64,000 bases of DNA from Legionella maioricensis (GCF_023618015.1 NZ_JAJKBJ010000009.1:1-64000), one strand, 5' to 3'; numbered from the stretch's first letter, positions 7,470-17,201 are shown. Notes: generated by a model from the sequence alone, not told the origin. Made by a program: numbers and translations.

Positions 7470-8327
7470 TTAAGTCGATTCCAGAGTCGTCACGAATTTA
7501 AAAAATTTATCAGTTTCTATAATCTCTTCACGTTCTTTAAAAGATAAAAGAGTATTAGCAATACTTGAGCTATTACCATGTATTTGGAGGGCTTTTAATG
7601 TTTGCTGCATTGCTTTCATCGCAGCGCGTTGTAAATCAGAAGGGATAATGGCGATATTATAACCCATTTGTCTTAATTCTTCTGAGGATACGAGAGGGGT
7701 TTTGCCACCATAAAACATGTTAATAACTTTTGGTTGTGCAATAGCAGTTGCAATTTTTTCAATCTGTTCTATTGTTTCAGGGGCTTCTACGAAAATCATA
7801 TCTGCTCCTGCATCTAGATAATACCTCGATCTTTCAATTGCTTTAGAAAAGCCCTCTACAGCTATTGCATCTGTTCTAGCAATAATAAGAAAATCAGTTT
7901 GTGAGCGGGCTTTAATTGCCGTACGGATTTTAATACCCATCTCTTCTTTAGAGATTAAGGTTTTCCCCGATAGGTGTCCGCATCGTTTAGGAAAGGTTTG
8001 ATCTTCAATGTGTATTGCGGCTACTCCAGCTTGTTCAAACTCTTGAACTGTTCGTACAGTATTTAATTCATTGCCAAAACCCGTATCAGCATCAGCAATC
8101 ACGGGTAGATGAGTGGCGTTAGCTATTTCGTGCATTCGTTGTGCTACTTCAGTTAGTGAAAGTAACCCTATATCAGGTCTACCTGTACTTCTTGCTATTG
8201 CACCTCCACTAGCATAGATTGCTTTAAAACCTTCTTGGGTGGCTAGCTTTGCTGAAAGTCCATCAAAAACACCAGGGGCGGTAATCAGTTCATCAACAAA
8301 TAATGATCTTAGTAGTTTCCCTTTCAC
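7470..8327 (-). CDS. PEP mutase/isocitrate lyase-family enzyme
   Basis: A 285-aa TIM-barrel enzyme of the isocitrate lyase/PEP mutase superfamily, which cleaves or forms C-C or C-P bonds in alpha-keto/hydroxy acids such as 2-methylisocitrate or oxaloacetate. It contains the DADTGFGN metal-binding motif, EDQ, and the catalytic-loop sequence KRCGH (KKCGH in most relatives). It also contains a late IARTDA strand. The frame is open from GTG 8,342, but AAGGAG at 8,341-8,336 is well placed for GTG 8,327. It is not beside prpC or acnD, so it need not be methylisocitrate lyase (PrpB). Oxaloacetate decarboxylase or carboxyphosphonoenolpyruvate mutase-like activity are alternatives. Its start abuts a Tn3 transposase fragment. 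Confidence 0.85.
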   Translation of the reverse strand: MKGKLLRSLFVDELITAPGVFDGLSAKLATQEGFKAIYASGGAIARSTGRPDIGLLSLTEVAQRMHEIANATHLPVIADADTGFGNELNTVRTVQEFEQAGVAAIHIEDQTFPKRCGHLSGKTLISKEEMGIKIRTAIKARSQTDFLIIARTDAIAVEGFSKAIERSRYYLDAGADMIFVEAPETIEQIEKIATAIAQPKVINMFYGGKTPLVSSEELRQMGYNIAIIPSDLQRAAMKAMQQTLKALQIHGNSSSIANTLLSFKEREEIIETDKFFKFVTTLEST

Positions 8328-8344
8328 TCGATACTCCTTCACAA

Positions 8345-8930
8345 AAATATAGTTCCGACTTTTATATTGTGGTTGATATTATCAAAGGAACCAATCTAAT
8401 TGATATGTTTAAAGAAGTCGATTTGGAAAATCGGTTTACCCATGATTTTATTTCTTATGGCCAGAAAACCTATTTAAAACCAAATGAAATTTCAGAAAGG
8501 ATCTTACTTTCTATCTATGGGATGGGCACAAATGTTGGATTAAAACATATGTGCGCTGGAAATCCGCATGTCAGTGACCACCAGCTTCGACATATTAAAA
8601 ACTATTTTTTATCCCCTGATAATTTAAAAAATGCACAGAGTAAAGTAGCAAATGCATTATTTAAAATAAGGCTAGAAGAGATATGGGGCGGCATGCCAAT
8701 AGCTGTTGCCAGTGATTCCACGCAGTTTTCAGCCTACTTTCAAAATCTGATTTCAGAATACCATAATCGCTATGGAGGAAGAGGCGTGATGATTTACTGG
8801 CATGTTGAAAAAAATGCCTGTTGTATTCACTCACAACTAAAAGTGTATCAAGCTCTGAAGTTTCAGCCATGATTGAAGGTGTTTTAAGACACTGCACAGA
8901 AATGTCCGTTCAAAAAAATTATGTAGATAG
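8345..8930 (+). pseudogene. Tn3-family transposase, internal fragment with frameshift
   Basis: The plus strand encodes a strong Tn3 transposase core: LLSIYGMGTNVGLKHMCAGN, then ASDSTQF (the first catalytic aspartate) and [20 protein letters not shown]. The frame stops at 8,872, but the family sequence continues in another frame to about 8,930 ([18 protein letters not shown], then KNYVD), so there is a frameshift near 8,850. Both ends of the roughly 1,000-residue protein are missing. It is inactive on its own. Confidence 0.88.
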
Positions 8931-8935
8931 GGGTT

Positions 8936-9163
8936 CTAGCCCGGAACCGTCGAAATTTCCGGACTACTTTTGATCACGGTTTTCTTTTTTACGCCATTCA
9001 AGAATATTTTATTTATTATTTCATCAAGATCAATGATCTTATCCCCCGAAAAAATAAAATGCCCATGAAAATGAATATGTTGCCAAGCCACGGGCGAAAT
9101 TTTCTTCAACATGGCTAATGCCTTCTGATCACCTTCCGCCTCATATTCTACTTTTTTTAAATG
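8936..9163 (-). pseudogene. Tn3-family transposase C-terminal remnant, opposite strand
   Basis: On the minus strand 9,163 to 8,936 reads about 75 codons ending in a stop. It includes KKISPVAWQHIHFHGHFIF, which matches the C-terminal signature of Tn3 transposases (SPxxWxHIxxxGxY/F). A further stretch to about 9,270 looks like the same gene in shifted frames (NFMALIALATLNW). It lies back to back with the plus-strand core fragment, so the two cannot come from one simple deletion; an inversion or two insertions is needed. Confidence 0.6.
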
Positions 9164-9347
9164 TGTTTTGTTTGTGGGCAGGGGCGAACCCCCCGATTTT
9201 ATTCCAATTTAATGTTGCCAAGGCTATGAGTGCCATAAAATTTATTGTTATAAAATTTGCAACGCGATTAAGATTCTAGAATACACATAAGGGAAAAACT
9301 GTTCAGAACAATTGGCTGGAGCCAACCCGCAAACTACTAACTTGGTT

Positions 9348-10052
9348 TTAGTGTGTTTCAACTAGAGGAGAAACGTTGTTCAGGTCACAAACCAAATAGG
9401 AATAATACCTTGGTAAAAACCAACCTAGTTTTTGGAGTAGTGCTTGTATTTTGCTGGGTGCTAATTGATTCTTGTCAATCGAAAAGACTAACTCATGCTG
9501 TTCGGTTTCTGGAAGATAGATGAGCTTGACTTTGGGATCGTTGAGACCGTAATGCTGCATGATTGCTTCAAGTAATTCTATTGAGTTAGTGGGGAGGATC
9601 TGCTTCGGCACGTCACTGATGAGGATATCTATCCCTTCTCGAATAATAGAAACATGCGGTTTATTTGTATTGAATAGGTGCTCTTCTGGTTCAGCAAATG
9701 TCCGATAGAGATGATAACCTAGGATGTCGCCATAGCTGAGATCGATAGCTTGTTTTGGATTACGTGCCTCAATGACTATGCCAACCCCTTCGTTGATTAA
9801 GAAGGCATCGATGAGCTCAGGAATAGTATAGCTTTTTATGATACTGTGATCTTCAACTATACCAGTAAGCTCAAGATTATAATACGTGAGGCCTGCGGGA
9901 TTGAAGATGATCTCAGGTTCACCACTAGTGAAGATAGCATAGGGTAGGCAATTTGTTAGACAATTATACCAAGACGCTCGCCTGTTAGCATTATCGATCT
10001 CAAGCAGTGCTCTTAGTTCTTGGGTGGCTGAAACGGAAGTGGGTGTATTCAT
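9348..10052 (-). CDS. SseB-like protein, role uncertain
   Basis: A 234-aa soluble protein. The N-terminal half has CLPYAIFTSGEPEIIF followed by TIPELIDAFLINEGVGIVIE. The C-terminal half has IELLEAIMQHYGLNDPKVKL then LPETEQHELVFSIDKNQL. This two-part layout resembles SseB (enhanced serine sensitivity) proteins, which are also found among type III secretion-associated genes. The match is by pattern only and I hold it loosely. There is no clear ribosome binding site before ATG 10,052 and no signal peptide. It is isolated between transposon debris and an acetyltransferase gene. Confidence 0.55.
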   Translation of the reverse strand: MNTPTSVSATQELRALLEIDNANRRASWYNCLTNCLPYAIFTSGEPEIIFNPAGLTYYNLELTGIVEDHSIIKSYTIPELIDAFLINEGVGIVIEARNPKQAIDLSYGDILGYHLYRTFAEPEEHLFNTNKPHVSIIREGIDILISDVPKQILPTNSIELLEAIMQHYGLNDPKVKLIYLPETEQHELVFSIDKNQLAPSKIQALLQKLGWFLPRYYSYLVCDLNNVSPLVETH

Positions 10053-10164
10053 AGAGTATATATTTATTTAAAAAAAGCATTGTATCAAAATAGCACAATA
10101 AATAACATTAACTGTCTCCAAAACACATTAATAGGAGAATAATAATGAAAAAGAGGACTAATAC

Positions 10165-10590
10165 ATGTCTTATCGATTTGAACTTGTAACAGATATCAAA
10201 ACGCTTGAAGAACAAAACAAATTTATTCGGCAGGGGATTTTGAGCTTCAATGATTCATTTATGGGTGGTATACCGGAGCAGTACTCTGTTTATCTAAAAG
10301 ATGAAAGTGGTAAAATTATTGGTGGTGCTATTGTCTATGCTTACATAAGTTCTATTTATGTCGACGTGATATGGATTGAGGAAAACTATAGAGAGAAAGG
10401 TCTCGGCACAAAATTACTTAATCATGTTGAGGCAGAGGCATTAAAGCGAAATATCGTTGTGTCCACATTAGATACATTTAGTTTTCAGGCCGAGCAATTT
10501 TACCTCAAAAAAGGATATAAACACCTTGGAACCATAAAAAATTACTTAAACGGTCATGATAGAATTTATTTAAGAAAAGAACTAGCTTGA
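10165..10590 (+). CDS. GNAT-family N-acetyltransferase
   Basis: A 141-aa GNAT acyltransferase that uses acetyl-CoA. The acetyl-CoA pyrophosphate-binding loop is REKGLGTKLL (about residues 77-86), after the VDVIWIEENY strand (about 67-76). The closing FYLKKGYKHLGTIKNYLNGH motif B region is standard. Its substrate cannot be told from sequence; the closest impression is of small-molecule or aminoglycoside-like GNATs. The start is ATG 10,165 behind AAGAGGACT. An in-frame-independent 14-codon mini-ORF (10,144-10,188) behind AGGAG overlaps the start and might influence translation. The neighbourhood is mobile. Confidence 0.85.
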   Translation: MSYRFELVTDIKTLEEQNKFIRQGILSFNDSFMGGIPEQYSVYLKDESGKIIGGAIVYAYISSIYVDVIWIEENYREKGLGTKLLNHVEAEALKRNIVVSTLDTFSFQAEQFYLKKGYKHLGTIKNYLNGHDRIYLRKELA

Positions 10591-10919
10591 GGAATTGTGA
10601 TTTACTTTAACTAAGATACTAGAATAAGATTCAGGGCATCCCAATACCCCATCATTGTGAAGTGCAAACTGATAGAACATCAAATCTTTTAAGTGCAGAC
10701 AACCTTGTCCATTTAACCAGGAAAAGTGATTTTATAGTACATTAATCACTGAGTTTTAGTTAGTTCGCTAATTTATTAATGAATAGACAACCTTCAAACT
10801 ATTAAAAATATCTATACTCATAATCATGGATTCGAACATTTTGGACGTGTCAAATGAGCAATTAAGCAGATTTGATTAAAGAAGCAGCTGATAAAATGGG
10901 TTTTAATCTCGAATATAAA
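10591..10919. other. Intergenic stretch without a supported gene
   Basis: I see no coding signature longer than about 18 codons. One short in-frame run at about 10,866-10,919 (ADLIKEAADKMGFNLEYK) could be residue of a lost gene. No terminator or promoter stands out. Confidence 0.4.
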
Positions 10920-11066
10920 GCAAACGTAGGCTGGGCTGTAAAGCCCAGCAAATGATTTGATGAATGGATTGATACTTGAATTAATATTCTGTTTTCGAGC
11001 TAGTAATCAATTTCTAGGTTATGCTCAAGATCGGTCACTGGGCTTTACAGCCCAGCCTACGCTTGC
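10920..11066. repeat. REP-like 29-base inverted repeat pair
   Basis: Left arm 10,920-10,948 and right arm 11,038-11,066 are reverse complements except for one base. Each contains GTAGGCTGGGCTGTAAAGCC or its complement, and each arm is itself a small palindrome (CTGGGCTGTAAAGCCCAG). The two REP units flank 89 bases of unmarked sequence. A related unit (GCCCAGCCTACGCTTGCTCC) lies at about 21,630-21,650. Confidence 0.75.
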
Positions 11067-11073
11067 TTGCTCA

Positions 11074-11280
11074 ATGCAAAAGTATCGAAGAACGTGAGTT
11101 TTATTTGCGTAAAAGTATCAACGAGAGTTGGACAAAACGGGAGTTAGAACGACAGCTTAAGTTGGCTCTTTACGAGCGCCTTATTCTCAATCCTGGTCGA
11201 GTATCCAGCACATTAGAGAGGAGCCAAAAATGCTTTTAGAGATTCTTATATGGTTGAGTTTTTAGGAATACAAACCGTGA
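11074..11280 (+). pseudogene. YhcG/DUF1016-family nuclease remnant
   Basis: The plus-strand frame reads SIEEREFYLRKSINESWTKR then ELERQLKLALYERLILN, the N-terminal domain of YhcG/DUF1016 proteins (PD-(D/E)XK-type putative nucleases). The frame stops at 11,239. A one-base shift restores AKNAFRDSYMVEFLG, the next conserved YhcG block, after which homology ends at IS3 debris. It is truncated at the 5' side by the REP repeat. Not functional. Confidence 0.7.
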
Positions 11281-11281
11281 A

Positions 11282-11390
11282 CAGGCTAGACATAGTATAT
11301 TTCAATACTTGGAAGTGTATTACAGTAAAAATAGAATGCATTCTGCTATTGACTACCGCACACCATTTGAGTCGAATGGGTCGCTTGATT
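11282..11390 (+). pseudogene. IS3-family transposase (OrfB) C-terminal remnant
   Basis: About 35 codons in one frame read QARHSIFQYLEVYYSKNRMH and then SAIDYRTPFE. This is the C-terminal signature of IS3-group OrfB integrases (ARxxIFxYIExYYNxxRxHSxLxYxSPxxFE), including the last catalytic-region residues. The rest of the insertion sequence is missing; the fragment is joined directly to the YhcG remnant. Confidence 0.75.
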
Positions 11391-11427
11391 CTCAGAGACG
11401 AGTGTCCAATAAATCGCGGTAAGATTA

Positions 11428-11685
11428 AGTTATTCCTGTTTATGATGAGCATGAGAAATCACTAAGAGCAAATTTCCCCAAACATTTTCCATCTGGACCA
11501 CAAACGGGAGACGACATAGCAAAGATTGTGCTCGCTGCTGGGTTAAGCGAGGCGCCACAATTCCATTATGTCACCTTTGCTGGTGCATTAAAAGTTGCAT
11601 CAAATAAGTATGTCAATATCAACGATAACAGTTGTCTCCGACAGGGTCAGAAACTTTTTTCAGATGCTGAAGAAGCACTAGCCTA
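11428..11685 (+). pseudogene. Unrecognised gene remnant lacking a start
   Basis: After a stop near 11,427, one frame stays open for about 85 codons (VIPVYDEHEKSLRANFPKHF, then PSGPQTGDDIAKIVLAAGLS) and ends at TAA 11,683-11,685. It has no ATG, and composition and flow are protein-like. I read it as the 3' part of a lost gene; the family is unknown. Confidence 0.35.
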
Positions 11686-11811
11686 AATGACGACAACTGG
11701 TCTGAGTGGTCATTATTCAGAAAATGAAGCCAGTGAAAAATTCTTTAGATTAAAGGCAGGGCTGTTAAGCCCTGCCTCAGTTTATTTTTCCGAACGCATA
11801 TCACTCAAATC

Positions 11812-14800
11812 TTAGAGGACAAGAGAGGTTTGTGTTTCTATTGTCGGAACAACTTCTTGCGGTAGGTTTTCTTTACACCAAAACTGCAATTGTTTCATTC
11901 TTAACGCCAATTGTTCCGCCATAATCGCGTTTTCCGGAGTAACACCCGTTTGGCTTATTTTATTCACACACGCCATTATGAGATGATGAAAGCTTATTTC
12001 TTCATCCAACAACTGTATTTTATCAATTTTTTTTCCTCCGGTTAATGCAACACCAAAATGTGTGGGATCAAAAAGAAGATGGGCTATATGAGGGTGCAAT
12101 ATTAATGTGGAGGATAGAAGTGTTTCAACCAGTTGCTCTAAAGTAGGTAATTGCCGGGATTTTGATGTTACTTTAGAAATACCTAAGGACTTCATCAATA
12201 AAGCTAAACCATGATTGACCTCATCTACTATATTTAAATTCCCACAAAAACTTTGATCAATAAAGCCTAATACTTGGGTGAGTTGATCCTCATATTCTTC
12301 CCAACGATCAATACAATAGGATGCATAACATCCATCAGCGTTTGCAATACAATCATCCACATTTTCTTGCGGAATACCATAAGTATTACATAGGGCCAAC
12401 ATCCCCTTTTCTAACTCATTATAGAAATGATTAAAAATAACTTTATGCTTCGCATAATTTCTCAGATTGTCTATCTCAAGATAGGTTATATTGGGATCAT
12501 GAGAGTTGAGGGGGCAGGACTCCATAAAAAAAGGCGGCTGGTTGAATGCCCGGAATAAAATACTGCCCAAGGTAATGGTAACTGATTTCATGGATTGTTG
12601 GCTGGTTGTCCCAGTTACCAAGGTGTTGACACAGAAAGGTTCGCTTTTAATTTCTGCCTCAATTTCAAGGGCGATAATTGCCGCAATAACCGCGTTATGC
12701 TTACCCGTTAGTAAACTCATAATCTGTGGATTGGTAAACAGTTCATTCATTTTGGAGTTGCCGCCAACATGCCTGATATTAGCATATAATTTTTTGACCT
12801 CAAGGAGCAAATTATTTACATCTTCTTGATGACTTTTGATGAGAGATTGGCGCAATTCGTGATTTTTTGACAGATGTGTTTTCAATAATTGCATTAATTT
12901 GAGTAAACTGTGATCCGTAGTAATACTTTGATTCCTCGCAATTTCATTAACATATTGTCTCATTTCATGAGTATTCTTATGAAATAATTCCATCATATTT
13001 TTTGTGCATACCAAGTAAGCATCTGGGAATTTCTCTTCCAGGACAGACGCAACTTGATGATAATAATACGCGGGAACAGATTTTAATATTGCATGAATAA
13101 CAATTGGCTTTCCTAATATATAAGGATATTCATCCAACATTCTTTTGAATTGGTTGATATTTCCATTTTGAACAAGATCCAATACCAGCTGGAAATTTAG
13201 TTCTCCACCATTTCGGATGAAGACAGTTTCAATATAATCCAATGAAAAGGGCAGTCCACGTTGAAAATCAATTTCCATGTATTTAAATAAATACTTAAAT
13301 ATCCCATCCAGGTGGTCATTCAATTTATCCTCTTGATGTAATTGCTCAAAATATTCGAGTATTTTGCTTTTAAGTATTTTACTGTCTCCAGTGTCTGGAA
13401 GCGCATTAACCACCGATAAAAAATGGCAAAGCGCTTCTTTAAATCCTTTAAAGCCATGGAAAATCTCATTTTCTCCGGGTATGGTTAAGATATAAGTTTG
13501 TGGTTCAACTGCAGGAGCATAATAATCGAACTGATAAGAGGACTCAGTGCGGTTTTCATTTGCTTGGCGCAAAAGAGTCATAAAAATAGAAGGCGCAATT
13601 TCAATTTTTTTAAACGAAGCATGATCGCGCGCGACATAATCCAACATTTTAATAATGCAATGTTGCAGGTAGGGCATCGGTAATTTAGATAAATTGATGC
13701 GCATTTTTGCATAATGTAGCCCCTTATCGTTATATAGCTCAAAAGGGGCAGTGCAAACTAATTGATTATCCTGTATCTTTCTATCATAATCCTGAATTAG
13801 CGTCGAAAAAGTTGGCATATCCATATCTGAACGTGCTTTTTCGGATAAAAGATAGGAGCAGTTTAATATGTTATCTAAATTTCTAGCTTCTTTAATATGT
13901 TGAAAACTATAGGGTGATAGAAAACACAATACAGGACCATTTACCATTTCTACTGCATGATGTCGGGTATAGAATGCCATATATTTCCATATGTTTTTTT
14001 CTAGCTTATCCCCATCCATTCTTTCTTTGGATTTATCAGAAAGCCAAAACAAATACGAATTTTCCGGGCTGTTAAACATGGTTGAATAAAGAGTTGCGAT
14101 CCGATTATGGGTACGAATTGCCCCTTGAAAAAATTTAACCGCATCAAGTTGTTTTGAGGGAACAGGCACTCTATCACCATGAAATTCATTGGAAAGGAAA
14201 ACATAAACGTCTTTGTTGTTTAATTTTTGCGCTAATGCAAGATGCCTATCATTTAAGGGAAAATAATTTTGAGATAGTACTTGTTTTAGCATAGCAACCA
14301 AATTGTCGTTACCAATTTGACTATTAGGATATGAGGCTGCGATTAAAAGGACGCTAATAAAATCTAATCGTTTGTTAATCGCAATGGTTTCTATCTTGTT
14401 TTGATTAAATCCTACTGCCATAAGTAAAGAGAGGGCAGCAATAGAATTACCTTTTAGGATCAATTCTGACACTTCCTCACTTAAAATGGTCGATCTTATT
14501 TTTTGATTCTCTGGAAGTTTTAAATAGAGCGATTGAATAAAATCATTTTTAACTAATTGATCAGGGGAAAGTTTAAGCAGCACCTCTATTAGTTCCAGGG
14601 ATAACTCATAGTCTTGAGCAATAAAACTTAAATGCTCCGAGGTCAGACTATTCAAATGCAGTTCAATAAATTGCAGAATAAATTGTTCAGGACAATGTTT
14701 TTGTCTAATTAATTGCAGTGCCTGTTCTTTACTAAAGAGTGAATAATGGTGGATTAAAAAATCATGAATTTGTTCGTCAGAGAGGGTATTCAAGCTTGTT

Positions 14801-16647
14801 AAATAAAGAAAATCAGTTACTGGTATTATATTGACATCAAAATTCTCGCCCAATCTATCAATAAGTACTTCTAATACCGCTTTGTTTGCACTTGAACTAG
14901 CGGCAATGCTCATAAACTCAGTCAAGGTAGCCTTACAGACCTCCATTCTGCTAAGAAAAAAACTCAACTGGTCAGCATTTTTCCGCCGTATTAATTCTTC
15001 AAGCATGTTTTTTTCACAATCATCCACTAATTTTTTTAAAATAACCAGCCCTTTGCTCAGGTTCTCTTTTTCTAAATTTCCCGCGATGGACTCGATTGTT
15101 TCTCGACATATAAATTTTTTCTCTGCGGGCATAATTCCATTGAGCCATACCATCATTTCTTCCGATTCGCTTTTTATGGCACTGATATATAATTCCTCGC
15201 CATAAAAATCGTCTTCATCATAAAAAAACTGTTGATTCGTAAACTTAGAATACAATTGACGTGCAACAGGAATTATTCCTGTTTTTACTGCCATAGCAAA
15301 ATAGGAGTGTTTTTTTTGATCAACTTCAATGCCATCCTCAAATGTTGTGCAATTAATTTCGTCAGTCAAAACACAGGTAACATATTCAGTACAAAGTTCT
15401 TTCACCTCTTGTGAAATCCCTGATTTTTTATGATGAAGAGTAAGCAATAATTGAAAATTAAATTGACCTATATCTAATAACACTTCACTATTAGTTGCTA
15501 TTTTTAATTTTTTTATCAATTGGTTACGTAAGGCAGTTGTTGTTAATAACAACATAAGATTTCGCATCTCAATCTTACAAATTGATATCTTTGGCTTTAT
15601 AAATGCCGTAAATTCTGTATTATTTTTAATAGCCAGGTATAAGGATTGCAGATCAGCTATTTTATCTTGCTTATTTTCACTGTCTTCCCTGATAGTTAAA
15701 ACCTCTGTGCCATCTGCCCCAGGAGCGCAGTATAAGGAATTGAGAAAAAATTGCACTATTTCACTGGGTGTGTTCTGCTCATCAAAATCAGAGCTCTTGG
15801 CAGAAAGATAAAGTCCAAATGCTTTAGGGGTAGAATCGGTTGTTGTTTGTTCGTGACAAAATGAGATAATCTTTCCTTTATATGCTGGATATTTTTTAAG
15901 AAGACGATTTCTCTCATTTAAGAATACAACGTTCTTCACATAAGGCGAATCTATATTTTGGAATTTTATGGTGCAGGTCGTATTGAGTCGCATTGCGGTA
16001 ACGATTTTTTCAGCATACTCTTCAGTAAGATAATTAAAATTAATAACCAGATCCTTGGGACACTGTGGGGATCGAATTACTTCAACAAGTTGTATTTGGC
16101 CATCGACATTATCATCCCACCCAGGCTCATCTTCGCCATCCCAATGTTGTTGACCAAGCTCAAGAGTTAAAGGTGAGAGTCTACACTGTCCGGAAGCCAA
16201 AGCATTAGCAATCGCGGTAAAACCCTTTACTCCAATACCACAATTAAACAAATCAATAGTCAAATTAGCGCAGTTCCTTGCAGAGGTGATGATTTCTGCA
16301 ATTTGTTCTGCACCACTATCTCCAATAGGACAATGAGCTAATGAAAGAGTGAGCGAAACGGGGAGAGACGGAAGGGAGCTAAATACCAAAGCAATAAGGG
16401 CTTTAAAAGCATCACTGCTAATCTCAACCAAATAATCATTTTTAGGCCAGCCAAAATCCTCTATGGTTAAATCAAATTTAGAAGGAAGATTATTTGATAA
16501 CATTAGATCGTCGAGAAGTTTTTGTATTTGTTTTAATACTTTTTGTTCAGGATTAGATAACTTCATCAAAATTGCGTCTAAGTCTACTCCGTGATGACTG
16601 GATTGTGCCGTAGCATTGTGGGCAGGGGATTCCGTTTTATTAAACAT
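11812..16647 (-). CDS. 1,611-aa orphan with LRR-like N-terminus, candidate effector
   Basis: A giant, mostly helical protein. Residues about 85-160 contain repeats of the RNase-inhibitor leucine-rich type (LTLSLAHCPIGDSGAEQIAE, then LTIDLFNCGIGVKGFTAIAN). The next 1,300 residues show no catalytic motif I can name; parts read like degenerate helical or ankyrin-type repeats. There is no signal peptide. The frame extends to 16,704, but ATG 16,647 follows a GAGAAG ribosome binding site and removes an odd hydrophobic lead. Huge soluble orphans with eukaryotic-like repeats are typical Dot/Icm substrates in Legionella; calling it an effector is inference. It stands alone in an element-rich region, between remnants on both sides. 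Confidence 0.8.
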   Translation of the reverse strand: MFNKTESPAHNATAQSSHHGVDLDAILMKLSNPEQKVLKQIQKLLDDLMLSNNLPSKFDLTIEDFGWPKNDYLVEISSDAFKALIALVFSSLPSLPVSLTLSLAHCPIGDSGAEQIAEIITSARNCANLTIDLFNCGIGVKGFTAIANALASGQCRLSPLTLELGQQHWDGEDEPGWDDNVDGQIQLVEVIRSPQCPKDLVINFNYLTEEYAEKIVTAMRLNTTCTIKFQNIDSPYVKNVVFLNERNRLLKKYPAYKGKIISFCHEQTTTDSTPKAFGLYLSAKSSDFDEQNTPSEIVQFFLNSLYCAPGADGTEVLTIREDSENKQDKIADLQSLYLAIKNNTEFTAFIKPKISICKIEMRNLMLLLTTTALRNQLIKKLKIATNSEVLLDIGQFNFQLLLTLHHKKSGISQEVKELCTEYVTCVLTDEINCTTFEDGIEVDQKKHSYFAMAVKTGIIPVARQLYSKFTNQQFFYDEDDFYGEELYISAIKSESEEMMVWLNGIMPAEKKFICRETIESIAGNLEKENLSKGLVILKKLVDDCEKNMLEELIRRKNADQLSFFLSRMEVCKATLTEFMSIAASSSANKAVLEVLIDRLGENFDVNIIPVTDFLYLTSLNTLSDEQIHDFLIHHYSLFSKEQALQLIRQKHCPEQFILQFIELHLNSLTSEHLSFIAQDYELSLELIEVLLKLSPDQLVKNDFIQSLYLKLPENQKIRSTILSEEVSELILKGNSIAALSLLMAVGFNQNKIETIAINKRLDFISVLLIAASYPNSQIGNDNLVAMLKQVLSQNYFPLNDRHLALAQKLNNKDVYVFLSNEFHGDRVPVPSKQLDAVKFFQGAIRTHNRIATLYSTMFNSPENSYLFWLSDKSKERMDGDKLEKNIWKYMAFYTRHHAVEMVNGPVLCFLSPYSFQHIKEARNLDNILNCSYLLSEKARSDMDMPTFSTLIQDYDRKIQDNQLVCTAPFELYNDKGLHYAKMRINLSKLPMPYLQHCIIKMLDYVARDHASFKKIEIAPSIFMTLLRQANENRTESSYQFDYYAPAVEPQTYILTIPGENEIFHGFKGFKEALCHFLSVVNALPDTGDSKILKSKILEYFEQLHQEDKLNDHLDGIFKYLFKYMEIDFQRGLPFSLDYIETVFIRNGGELNFQLVLDLVQNGNINQFKRMLDEYPYILGKPIVIHAILKSVPAYYYHQVASVLEEKFPDAYLVCTKNMMELFHKNTHEMRQYVNEIARNQSITTDHSLLKLMQLLKTHLSKNHELRQSLIKSHQEDVNNLLLEVKKLYANIRHVGGNSKMNELFTNPQIMSLLTGKHNAVIAAIIALEIEAEIKSEPFCVNTLVTGTTSQQSMKSVTITLGSILFRAFNQPPFFMESCPLNSHDPNITYLEIDNLRNYAKHKVIFNHFYNELEKGMLALCNTYGIPQENVDDCIANADGCYASYCIDRWEEYEDQLTQVLGFIDQSFCGNLNIVDEVNHGLALLMKSLGISKVTSKSRQLPTLEQLVETLLSSTLILHPHIAHLLFDPTHFGVALTGGKKIDKIQLLDEEISFHHLIMACVNKISQTGVTPENAIMAEQLALRMKQLQFWCKENLPQEVVPTIETQTSLVL

Positions 16648-16968
16648 TATTCTTCTCACTAAAAGGATTAAGAAACAACGGCAAAGAAGAATCGAACTGT
16701 TCACGGGTATTGTGATTTCTCATTATTTGCTCAATTAGGTTTGATTGAGATCAGTTTAGTGTTTTTCTATGAGCGCTTTATTAAACTGCATACGCATTTA
16801 CTGCATATAATGCTTTCCTGCCGGGAGCTTGGTAAAAAAGCGAAGCGTTTGATTATTAACCACTATAAGTACTAGAAGTTCAGATTCTGATGAAAAGGAC
16901 CATTTATTGTTTAGATTTAATCAAGTTAAACTCAGCTCCGCTACAGGCTTAGTACTAACTGTATGCCC

Positions 16969-17136
16969 TTATAATCGAATTAACATCAATTCCTGTGGTA
17001 TTGGTATTCTCTTTTCCAATTTTCTCATGAAGTTTAAAAAAGGGGCTATGCAAGTGTAGAGCAACCAACCAGTAACAATGCAGGCAAGAGTGATAGTTAG
17101 TATCATGACAGGACTAGATCCATCAATACCAAATTT
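16969..17136 (-). pseudogene. C-terminal remnant of a membrane protein, acyltransferase-like
   Basis: Minus-strand 17,136 to 16,969 encodes about 55 residues: one hydrophobic segment (MILTITLACIVTGWLLYTCI) followed by APFLNFMRKLEKR and a stop. The last membrane helix with a trailing PFL...KL basic tail resembles the end of OafA/acyltransferase-3 proteins. No start is present. The rest of the 16,648-17,322 gap holds only the terminal repeat at 17,202 and no gene. Confidence 0.35.
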
Positions 17137-17201
17137 TTAGAATGCACGGTATATAAGTGCACTGTGACTTTGCAGCAAAAAAACATTGATTCATTATTAA
17201 T

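Noticed and set aside
7470-8327. Naming the enzyme PrpB (methylisocitrate lyase)
   Set aside because: The KRCGH motif is shared by several subfamilies and no prpC/acnD neighbours are present, so a specific name is not justified.
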